DNA of 64,000 nt from Tumidithrix helvetica. GTDB taxonomy: Bacteria; Cyanobacteriota; Cyanobacteriia; Pseudanabaenales; Pseudanabaenaceae. Below are positions 18,687 through 27,500 of this stretch, in pieces (position 1 is the first letter of the stretch; the number at the start of each line of letters is the position of its first letter). Location: positions 124,001 to 188,000 of the forward strand of contig NZ_CBDDRA010000008.1 in the NCBI RefSeq assembly GCF_965232925.1, given 5' to 3'. A program made the translations under genes and the position numbers. The notes beneath the pieces are model-generated. The model did no database searches. It was not told the origin of the DNA and worked only from the letters and a program-made list of their open reading frames with translations.

Positions 18687-18812
18687 GATGGTTAGGGTTA
18701 GCAGTTTTAAGTTGTCAGTCGTCGGTTTTCGGTCGTCAGTTTTCAGTGTCAATTCCAAAAACACTCATAACCATTTACCGATCGCCAATTCCCCAAAATA
18801 CCGATAACCATT

Positions 18813-20159
18813 TTACCTTCCCATTCCTACATACTTAAACCCTGCGGTTTCCAGCGATGCGCGATCGAGGAAATTACGGGCATCAATGATCACAGGATTT
18901 GCCATCAACTTCACCATTTTGGCGTAATCGAGCGATTTAAACTGCTTCCAGTCGGTAACGAGGATGAGGGCATCGCAACCATCAGCAAGACGCTCGGCAT
19001 CGGTTTCCACAATCACATTGGAGAAACCATCTCTCATGCCTGATTGCGACACGATCGGATCGTAGGCTTTGACCTTTGCTCCCAAACGGCTCAATTGATC
19101 GATTAAGGTAATCGAGGGAGCATCCCGCATATCATCGGTGTCAGGTTTAAACGTCAACCCCAGTAAGCCAATGGTTTTACCCTTGAGAATTTTCAGGACT
19201 TGTTGGAGTTTTTCGACTACAAGCACCCGTTGCTGTTGGTTAACTTTGACGCAGGCGTTCAGGAGTTCTGTGTTGTACCCATAGTCATCTGCTGTATGAA
19301 TCAAAGCCGAGACATCTTTGCCAAAGCAAGAACCACCCCAACCGATCCCCGCTTGGAGAAATTTCTGACCGATGCGGGAATCCAAACCAATACCACGACC
19401 GACTTCGACCACATCTGCCCCTACGCGATCGCAGACATTAGCAACTTCATTGATAAAGCTAATTTTGACGGCAAGAAAGGCATTCGCCGCATATTTGATC
19501 ATCTCTGCCGAGTTGATATCCGTAACCACTACGGGCACAGGGGGCAGGGTCTTATCTTCGGCAAACTCGCGGTTGATGATATTGGTGTAAAGCTCTTGCA
19601 TCAGTTTGAGGGCGCGATCGCTACTGCTACCCAACACGATGCGATCGGGATTGAACGTGTCAAACACCGCTACCCCTTCGCGTAAAAATTCAGGATTGCT
19701 AACGACATCAAACTCAGCTTTGCTGGAACCACCCTGCGCTGCCATGCCATCCATGACGATCATGCGCACCCAATCCCCAGAACCAATCGGCACGGTTGAT
19801 TTGTTCACAATCACCCGATAGCCATCGTGGAGATGTTCGCCAATGCTGCGGGCAACTGCCTCAACATAGCGGGTATCGCTCTGCCCATCTGGCAATGCAG
19901 GCGTACCCACCGCAATAAATAAAATTTCGCCATGGGCAACGCCAGCGGCAATGTCTGTGGTAAACGTAATTTTGCCATTCGCGATCGCCGACTGCATGAC
20001 TTCTGGTAAACCAGGCTCGTGAATCGGAGATTGCCCCGAACTCATCAGCTTCACTTTTGCTTCATTGTTGTCTACACAAATGACATCATGCCCAATATAG
20101 GCAAGACAGGCTCCTGTAACTAAGCCCACATATCCAGTCCCGATTACACAAACACGCAT
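18813..20159 (-). CDS. ugd: UDP-glucose 6-dehydrogenase
   Basis: 448 residues. Oxidises UDP-glucose to UDP-glucuronate with two NAD+. The N-terminal Rossmann motif is GTGYVGLVTGACLA, the central substrate domain includes VSNPEFLREGVAVFD, and the catalytic Cys lies in GIGWGGSCFGKDVSAL (near residue 277). The C-terminal UDP-binding part is GLTFKPDTDDMRDAPS. It lies 50 bp downstream of the UDP-glucuronate decarboxylase-like gene in the same direction, so the two steps to UDP-xylose are probably co-expressed. Confidence 0.96.
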   Translation of the reverse strand: MRVCVIGTGYVGLVTGACLAYIGHDVICVDNNEAKVKLMSSGQSPIHEPGLPEVMQSAIANGKITFTTDIAAGVAHGEILFIAVGTPALPDGQSDTRYVEAVARSIGEHLHDGYRVIVNKSTVPIGSGDWVRMIVMDGMAAQGGSSKAEFDVVSNPEFLREGVAVFDTFNPDRIVLGSSSDRALKLMQELYTNIINREFAEDKTLPPVPVVVTDINSAEMIKYAANAFLAVKISFINEVANVCDRVGADVVEVGRGIGLDSRIGQKFLQAGIGWGGSCFGKDVSALIHTADDYGYNTELLNACVKVNQQQRVLVVEKLQQVLKILKGKTIGLLGLTFKPDTDDMRDAPSITLIDQLSRLGAKVKAYDPIVSQSGMRDGFSNVIVETDAERLADGCDALILVTDWKQFKSLDYAKMVKLMANPVIIDARNFLDRASLETAGFKYVGMGR

Positions 20160-20210
20160 AGTAATTACTTGGTTTACGTTAAATAATTAGTCGTTAGGAT
20201 TAGCTAAGAA

Positions 20211-21149
20211 CTAGCTCGTTTTCTGTTTAAGTTCGTCGCGAAAATAAGCGATCGCCTTGGTAAGCCCCTCATCTAGCCCTACCTTTGGCTCCCAATTGAG
20301 ATATTGACGCGCTTTTGTAATATCAGGTTGACGACGGCGTGGGTCATCCTGTGGCAAGGGCTTAAAGATGATTTCCGCACCAGGATTAACCATATGCTGA
20401 ATTGTTTTTGCTAACTGTAAAATTGTGTACTCACTAGGATTCCCCAAATTTACAGGACCGATATAGTTGCCATTCATTAAACGGATAATTCCTTCTACCA
20501 GATCGGACACATAGCAGAAACTTCGGGTTTGCGAACCATCCCCATAAACCGTGAGGGGGATGCCTTGGAGAGATTGCACGATAAAATTGCTGACCACACG
20601 CCCATCATTTTCTAGCATGCGCTCGCCATAGGTGTTAAAGATCCGAACGACTCGAATATCGACACCATTCTGACGATGGTAATCAAAGGCTAGGGTTTCA
20701 GAAATCCGCTTGCCTTCGTCATAACAACTGCGAATGCCCGTACAGTTGACATTCCCCCAATACTCTTCAGATTGAGGATGCACTTCAGGATCGCCATACA
20801 CCTCAGAGGTAGAAGCTAGCAAAAATCTTGCGTTTACCCGCTTTGCTAAACCCAACATATTCATGGTTCCCAATACGTTGGTCTTTACCGTTTTGATGGC
20901 GTTGGACTGGTAATGTACGGGAGAAGCAGGGCAAGCCAAATGATAAATTCGATCGACTTCTAAACGAATGGGTTCGGTAATGTCATGGCGAATTAACTCA
21001 AAGGCAGGATGACCGACCCACTTCAGCACGTTAGCTTTACGACCTGTATAAAAATTGTCAAGGCATAGCACCTCATGTCCAGCTTCCATCAGGCGATCGA
21101 TGAGGTGGGAGCCAATAAAGCCTGCACCACCAGTAACTAAAATTCGCAT
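20211..21149 (-). CDS. UDP-glucuronate decarboxylase-like SDR (UDP-xylose synthase)
   Basis: A 312-residue extended short-chain dehydrogenase. NAD binding: VTGGAGFIGSHLIDRLM. The catalytic triad region has STSEVYGDP and the YxxxK motif in SCYDEGKRISET. DDPRRRQPDITKA is characteristic of UDP-xylose synthases. The protein probably converts UDP-glucuronate made by the neighbouring dehydrogenase into UDP-xylose, although related epimerases cannot be fully excluded. Lies between the SLBB export gene and ugd on one strand. Confidence 0.92.
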   Translation of the reverse strand: MRILVTGGAGFIGSHLIDRLMEAGHEVLCLDNFYTGRKANVLKWVGHPAFELIRHDITEPIRLEVDRIYHLACPASPVHYQSNAIKTVKTNVLGTMNMLGLAKRVNARFLLASTSEVYGDPEVHPQSEEYWGNVNCTGIRSCYDEGKRISETLAFDYHRQNGVDIRVVRIFNTYGERMLENDGRVVSNFIVQSLQGIPLTVYGDGSQTRSFCYVSDLVEGIIRLMNGNYIGPVNLGNPSEYTILQLAKTIQHMVNPGAEIIFKPLPQDDPRRRQPDITKARQYLNWEPKVGLDEGLTKAIAYFRDELKQKTS

Positions 21150-21219
21150 AAGGGCTATCGTTTAAATAAGTTATTAACTAGAGCATAGGGTGTAAAGATG
21201 TCGCTGAGAAACTTCCTCA

Positions 21220-22803
21220 TTACCTAAACAAATTGTTAATCAGCGCAAAAGGTGTCACGATATCACCGAGAAACTTAGTAACTGATTGTAAGATCCCAGC
21301 ACCAAAAGATGGGCGTACCACAATCACATCGCGATCGCGCAGCCCAGGGTTTGATTCTTCATTAAGGGGCAAGTTTAAATCAGCGGTCAAGTCTCTACGC
21401 GTCACTGTACCATCAGGATTTAGGTGATATAGCTCCACTGCGCGCCAATCCCCATTGTTGGTGATTCCCCCCGCAGCAGTAATCGCTTCAGTAAATCTTG
21501 CGTTGGGTCTCAGTTGCAATAGACCAGGACGCACTAACTCACCAACCATTTGCACGTTGATTGTAGTGGGTGAGAAAGTAGCCTTAGCTATGAGTCCGTA
21601 CTCAGTCGGGTTAAGCTTTGCTAACTTAGGTACTGTGATTGCGTCTCCATCTACGAGTTGAATATCCTGGGTGGTATCAGCTTTGGTAATCAACTCTAAA
21701 AGATTGACCGTAAAAACCGATCGACTACCTTTACTATCTAAGCGAGATACTTGAATATTCCGAATATCAGCAATTTCTGTAATTCCACCTGCCGCTTGTA
21801 AGGCTCGACTAATCGTGGTCGGTCCTCCTGTTCCTGCTAGTCCTGCTTGCCCAGTGGCTCCAGTTAATCCTGTTGGTGTAACGCCATTCCGCGAATAGGT
21901 TAGCGTTTGTGCCCCGACTCGATTGACTTCTCCTGCCAAAACAACTTGGATCGAAAATGTATCTGGAGAGAAGGAAGAGTTGGCTACGGGTCGTGGTTGG
22001 TTCGTCGCTACATCTGAAATTCTGGGTACGAGGATAGAATCCCCATCTAAAATTCTAATATCTTGGCTAACATCCCCTTTTTGCAGCAGATCTAACAGGT
22101 TGATTTTGAGGATCCGCCGTCTCCCGCCCCCCTCAGAGCGAGACACCTGGATACTACTGATGTCGGCTCTTGATGTCACACCATTGGCGGCATTGAGCGC
22201 TCTAGTCAAGGTTGCAGCCTGCACACCTGTTGCTGTGTATACCAATTGCAAGGTCCCCGGGCGATTTACCTCTCCGACCAATGCAATGTTCACGGGACGA
22301 GGGGCAGCTAAGGAAAGGTTGACAATATTGCGGACTAAATAGGGAGCAAGTTTAGCCCGTAATACATTGGTTGCTTCAACAATCGACAAGCCTTCAACTT
22401 TGACTGCACCAATTAAAGAAAGATTGATCGTGCCATCTGGGGCGATCGCCTGCGTCCCACTCAGCTCTGGTACGTTAAAGATGTCTATCTTAAGGCTATC
22501 GCCTGCACCCAAAATGTAGCTTTCAAGCTCTATAGGACTGGTAACATTCAGACTAGGGACAAACCCAGAAGAGTCTAGTAAATTTGAGGGTGTAGCAGGC
22601 AAGGGAGGAACTGGAGTCGTAGAAGGCTGAGGCTGAGGTAGTTCCTGGGGAGAGGGTTGAGGTAATGCCTGAGCGGAGGGTTGGTTTGTCGGCTTAAGGG
22701 ATGGCGTTATCGTTGATTGGGCTGAGACAGAAGAAGCAGTTGCTAACACGAATACCACAGGTATTGTCTTAGACAATTGCCATAAATTAAGCCGTAGGTT
22801 CAT
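21220..22803 (-). CDS. Polysaccharide export protein with SLBB domains (Wza/GumB-like)
   Basis: 527 residues. An N-terminal signal peptide (LSKTIPVVFVLATASSVSAQ) is followed by a Pro/Gln/Ser-rich linker (residues ~40-75). A PES/Poly_export domain follows (ESYILGAGDSLKIDIFNVPEL). Then come three SLBB-type segments (VALVGEVNRPGTLQL-like, VVLAGEVNRVGAQTL, VQMVGELVRPGLLQL), each ending in a DGDSI/DGDAI turn. A short hydrophobic C-terminus (VTPFALINNLF) probably inserts in the outer membrane. This is the outer-membrane or periplasmic exit component for extracellular polysaccharide. It is encoded with UDP-GlcA/UDP-Xyl synthesis genes. Confidence 0.92.
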   Translation of the reverse strand: MNLRLNLWQLSKTIPVVFVLATASSVSAQSTITPSLKPTNQPSAQALPQPSPQELPQPQPSTTPVPPLPATPSNLLDSSGFVPSLNVTSPIELESYILGAGDSLKIDIFNVPELSGTQAIAPDGTINLSLIGAVKVEGLSIVEATNVLRAKLAPYLVRNIVNLSLAAPRPVNIALVGEVNRPGTLQLVYTATGVQAATLTRALNAANGVTSRADISSIQVSRSEGGGRRRILKINLLDLLQKGDVSQDIRILDGDSILVPRISDVATNQPRPVANSSFSPDTFSIQVVLAGEVNRVGAQTLTYSRNGVTPTGLTGATGQAGLAGTGGPTTISRALQAAGGITEIADIRNIQVSRLDSKGSRSVFTVNLLELITKADTTQDIQLVDGDAITVPKLAKLNPTEYGLIAKATFSPTTINVQMVGELVRPGLLQLRPNARFTEAITAAGGITNNGDWRAVELYHLNPDGTVTRRDLTADLNLPLNEESNPGLRDRDVIVVRPSFGAGILQSVTKFLGDIVTPFALINNLFR

Positions 22804-23177
22804 AATATACTCCTGACCACTTAGACTGATACGAAATCACAAATATAGTGAGTACGCGATCGCTAACAAACAATATGTACCCCAATAGATCTTGCCACAG
22901 GTATGATTTCGATCGCGGCAAAAACTGTGAGTGATTCTAGCAGGGAAAGCGCTCACTTCACCAGTCTTTTAAGCACTATAATTCTGGTTGGTTAGGTCGT
23001 TAAGGCATCGGTATATATTCAAGAAAGAATCATTGCTGGAACATACAGGATTTTAAAAAGCGTTCGATCGCTTTTTAAGGCAGTGTATCATCCTGATTGA
23101 TTCAACTTGAAGATGCACGACGATCGCAGGTTGAAGTATTTAAAAAGTTAAAGCGTTAAAAGTGAGAGGAGTAGAGC
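22804..23177. other. Divergent intergenic region with a perfect hairpin
   Basis: A 374-bp spacer between divergently transcribed genes, so both promoters must lie here. AT-rich -10-like hexamers (TATAAT-like in ACTATAATTC near 22978; TATATT near 23015) are present without clear -35 partners. A perfect 10-bp stem (TTAAAAAGCG / CGCTTTTTAA, loop TTCGAT) lies at 23053-23078. Confidence 0.5.
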
Positions 23178-23609
23178 ATGATGGTTAGATCGATATCCAA
23201 AGTTATCCTTAGTGTATTCGCAGCAACTTCGACGATCGTTGGGATCGTTGCTTTACCTGTTGAATTTGCTCGAACTCAAAATGTTGTTTCTCCGATCGCT
23301 TCTCAACCTCAGGATACTCCTGCGAAAGTCAAAGAAGAAAAAGGCATCAGTATTCTATTTGTAAATCGTACGGGTTCCACTTTAACGTCGTTACAAGTAT
23401 CCCCTGCCAAAGCACGCATATGGAACTTCAATATTCTCGACAAAGATTTACCAGACGGACAAGAGAGAAGCATCAAGGTATCTGAAGGACGAAGTGAATG
23501 CCGTCGCAATATCAGAGCAACATTTAGCAATGGCAGCACAATCGAAGACTTTGATGTTGATATCTGCAAAAACGATATCTATACATTTACTGTGGTAGGA
23601 CTTTGGTAA
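23178..23609 (+). CDS. Secreted small beta-domain protein of unknown function
   Basis: 143 residues. The N-terminal signal peptide (MMVRSISKVILSVFAATSTI, then VGIVALPVEFARTQ) is followed by a ~90-residue domain. Its pattern (NRTGSTLTSLQVSPAKARIWNFNIL, DLPDGQ, CRRNIRATFSNGSTIEDFDVDICK) is seen in many small secreted cyanobacterial proteins. Two Cys could form a disulfide in the periplasm. A strong AGGAG ribosome site precedes the ATG. It may be co-transcribed with the HAD gene that begins 22 bp after its stop. Confidence 0.75.
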   Translation: MMVRSISKVILSVFAATSTIVGIVALPVEFARTQNVVSPIASQPQDTPAKVKEEKGISILFVNRTGSTLTSLQVSPAKARIWNFNILDKDLPDGQERSIKVSEGRSECRRNIRATFSNGSTIEDFDVDICKNDIYTFTVVGLW

Positions 23610-23630
23610 TTCGTTACCCGTTAAGAAATC

Positions 23631-24365
23631 ATGAATATCAAACCCAAAATTATTTTTCTTGATGCTGTGGGCACTTTGTTTGGTGTGCGGGACAGTGTCG
23701 GTGATGCCTATGCCGCGATCGCTTTAGAATTTGGGGTTGAGGTTGTCGCTAGAGAAATTAACAGAGCCTTTATCCAAAGTTTTATGGCGGCTCCAAGAAT
23801 GGCATTTCCAGAGGTGGCAGCATCAGAAATTCCCGAATGTGAATATCAGTGGTGGAAAGCGATCGCCGTGCAAACTTTTACCAAAACGAACTCTATTCAA
23901 AAGTTTCAGGATTTTGAGCAGTTTTTCCAAAGATTGTACGCTTATTTTGCTGGTGCCGATCCTTGGTTTGTTTATCAGGATGTCATCCCTACACTGACGA
24001 ACTGGCAGCAACAGAGCATTGAGTTGGGTGTGATCTCTAACTTTGATAGTCGGATCTATCCCGTGCTCAAAGCCCTCGATCTGGAACGTTTTTTCACCTC
24101 GTTTACAATTTCTACAGAAGTCGGTGCAGCCAAGCCCGATGTTCAGATCTTTCAACAGGGTCTCGCAAAATACGAACTTTCCAAGAATGATTCAAAAAAT
24201 AACCATCAAATTTGGCATATTGGCGATAGTTTTATAGAGGATTATCAAGGCGCGATCGCCGCAGGTCTAAATGGTTTTTGGCTAGATCGCGATCGCTCAA
24301 ATGCCCATACCGTTCCAGAAGGGAAATCTATATTTAGCTTAAGAGATTTAGGACTAGAAAAGTAG
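23631..24365 (+). CDS. HAD-IA hydrolase (REG-2/HDHD3-like)
   Basis: A 244-residue haloacid-dehalogenase superfamily phosphatase. Motif I is FLDAVGTLFGVR, in which the second Asp is Val, a pattern I know from this REG-2-like subgroup. Motif II is LGVISNFDSR, motif III has Lys in VGAAKPDVQIF, and motif IV is HIGDSFIEDYQGAIAAGL. The cap domain lies between motifs I and II. Physiological substrate unknown. The 3' end abuts the convergent megaprotein gene. Confidence 0.88.
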   Translation: MNIKPKIIFLDAVGTLFGVRDSVGDAYAAIALEFGVEVVAREINRAFIQSFMAAPRMAFPEVAASEIPECEYQWWKAIAVQTFTKTNSIQKFQDFEQFFQRLYAYFAGADPWFVYQDVIPTLTNWQQQSIELGVISNFDSRIYPVLKALDLERFFTSFTISTEVGAAKPDVQIFQQGLAKYELSKNDSKNNHQIWHIGDSFIEDYQGAIAAGLNGFWLDRDRSNAHTVPEGKSIFSLRDLGLEK

Positions 24366-24511
24366 AGGATGCAGATTTTGCTAGCGATCGAGCCAGCAAA
24401 TCGCAATAATTTGCACTCAGGCACGCGAGCCAGTCAGGCACATACTCAAGGTGGACTAAGAGTTTGCGCCCCTACTCGATCGTTTTACTTGACTACTCAA
24501 AAAATTAGGCT

Positions 24512-27500
24512 TTATGCATGGTTGACGAGATGCTCCAACGTATCACTAAGCAAGGTGATAGGCAGTGATACGAGTGCATCACTAGCTTCATTTTGGATCT
24601 CAATTCGTTGTAATCCCTTGGCAGCCAAAAACTCCCAATCTGCCGCTTTCAAGTCACTCAAAATAGAGATATGTGGTTCCGTTTCTACTGAGGTATTGCT
24701 CTCCATCAGCCATTCCATAACCACCTCCGCTAAGATCTCATCTACCTTCTCTAATTCCATTCCTTTTGCATAGAGAAATAAGCTAATTTTACCCGCATGA
24801 GGCGAGCCCAAAACTCGTGCAACTAATCTTCGCATCTCTTCATAAATCAGTTCATTGGACTTCGACCAATCAACAAAGGCAATGAGATTTTGCGATCGCA
24901 AAACGAACTGAGATGGGGGTGAAGTCAATGCTGTTCCATCTTTAATCTTTCTTAGATAGCCGTTAATATTCCAAGTTACATTTTGTCCAAAGAAATCACA
25001 ATACTTGCGATCGATGACATACTCCGATAAATGGGCGCTCAAAAACTCTCTTAGCGCCAAACATGGTCCACCTCGATAGGCAGAATCTGCGCCTAAGTCA
25101 GAAATAATTCCATCCTCAACCACAATATATTCCCCCTTTTGTAAATAAGGATGAAAGAAGTTCAGGACAGCTAAAGTCGTTTCATAAAAGTGAGCACCAT
25201 CTTCGACGACAAGCAACGGACGGGGAAGAGATTGCATAAACTCATGGGTCAACAGGCTTTCTAAATGATTCTGGTCGCACCCTAAAAAAGTCACATGAGG
25301 GTGGGCAACATCTGTAACTTGATTAATATCAATTGAGTAGATATGTGCGTCAATGCCATAGGTTTCCAACAGATCTGCAAACCACACAGCACTTCCACCT
25401 GAGCAAGAGCCAATCTCAATAATTGTTTTGGGTTTCACCTCCCACAGCAAAAGTGGATAGAGCGTAAAATCAAAGGGATTCTTCTGCATAGGAATACCTC
25501 TATAGGCATACTTAAAGCAGGCACTTTGCACAGTATTTAAAATACTGCTAGGCAAAGCTGTGTGCCAATATGCAGAATCTTCATTATTTTGCGAAGGTTT
25601 ATGGAAACTTACACCCGTATAATCAATTTGCCTTAGATCGAAGTGGGCATTTCTAAGTCTTTCAAAGTCGTGTAATGCTACCCTACAGCCTTCCCAATGC
25701 CCATAATCATCGACCTGAATCATGCCATTAGGAATCACCAAATCATACAGATTGTTGAAAATATCCATAGTAGATTCATACCAGTCCCCATCAGCATGAA
25801 GCAATGCGATTCCAACAATTTTCTGGACGTAAATCGGTAAAGTATCTGCAAATAGACCCTGAACAGGCTCAATAATTTCTGTTACATTTAGCTGCTTAGC
25901 AATTCTACTGAGATTTTCTACAATGGGAGCGCTAAGCGTTCCTACTCCATCAGGTGTGTCGTTGGCAGGTATCCCATTATGCCGATCCAAGTCAGTTGGT
26001 TCAGGCATCCCCGCAAATGTGTCAAACGCATAGAGTTTGCGCGATCTGCGACTGTAGCGATTAATTACCGCTGCCATTAATGTGGATGCACCGCCTTTAA
26101 AAACACCACATTCCACAAAATCACCTTCAATATCTTCAAGGCAAATTCGCTTTGTCTCAGCATATAGAGAGTATAGACGTGCCTCACTGAGTAAGGTAAA
26201 AGGACGAACTTGCGATCGCAGTTCCCGAAATTCTGCCAAATCAGGATTTTCAAGCCCACTGATATTGTAGTGCTGCAAATGGATAGGAATTTCCCACGCT
26301 ACATCTGGATCGGGTGTATGCATCACGGGTTCCACATTCCCTCGCCATGCAACACCCATAATTTGCATGGTTTGGTAGATCGTTGTATTCCAGCCCCGTT
26401 CCCTAAAATACTCTAAACCCTGAGAAACATCAGGAGAAGCAAGATCGTGAAACAAAATCATGGCATTGTCTTCTGCCAAAGTTTCGCAAATTCTTGCATC
26501 TTTTAGGGGGTAGGGTGCATCATGATTCCCATCGATGAAAATCAGAGACCATTTGCGTTGATATTCAGCAGCTAGCTCTTCTACTTTCTGAGGGCTATAT
26601 CCGCTCATTAAGTTCACTCGATCAATAACCTTGGCAGTGGTTAGCGAAGACTGCACGCTGTTAAAAAAATCGGGACGACCTAAGAGCGGATCGATTACAT
26701 CTAGTTGGACGCCTGCTAAGGCAAGATGACAAGCTGACCACCCCAACCAGCATCCAATCTCCAGTGCCAACTTTCCCCGAAATTGCAAAGCGTTGTTATA
26801 TAGAATATGCGCTTCATCGCGACTTAAAAAACCAATTGTTGGCTGACGTCGATCGACGTACCAATGGTGTGGTACTTCTCGGCGCAAGTACTGCCAATCG
26901 CAGTTATTTGTATCACCAGAAATCATATTTGGAAAACATGAATCTGGATACACAATCTCTAAATTAGGCGAGATATAGTCCTTTTTGTTACCTAAAGCAG
27001 CATCAATAATAGCCATGGTTTCCTCCAGCATTCGTTTTTCAGTAAACATCTTTTCTGCTCTTTGCTTAGCGGCATTCCCTAACTCTTGTCTCTTAGTAAG
27101 ATCGCTAGCTAAGCGAGAAATCTCTATTCCCAATTCAGCGGCTGTGCGATCTGGATGGATATTAGGGTCAGCTATGAGAATGCCAGACTGTCCCATTTCT
27201 TCGGGAATACCAGAAACTGCTGTTGCAATTACAGGTAGTCCTTTTGCCATTGCTTCCATAATGGATAATGGCATTCCTTCGGATTTGGATGGAAGCACGA
27301 AGATATCAGCTATATTCAGCCACTCTGATATATTAGGAACATTCCCTAAAAATATAATATGGTCAGAAATTTGTAGGCTTACAATTTCCTCTCTAAGACA
27401 TCTTTCAAGTTTGGGATCGAAAATACTAGACCCAGCCCAGACAAAGTAGAGATGCTTCTCATCAAGCGTATTTATTATTTGTTTAATAGATTCCAGTAAA

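Noticed and set aside
18700..18764. An N-terminal extension of the ABC permease
   Set aside because: The extra 26 codons lie in repetitive GTCAGTC/GGTTTTCGG sequence, and the conserved permease start fits the ATG at 18686.
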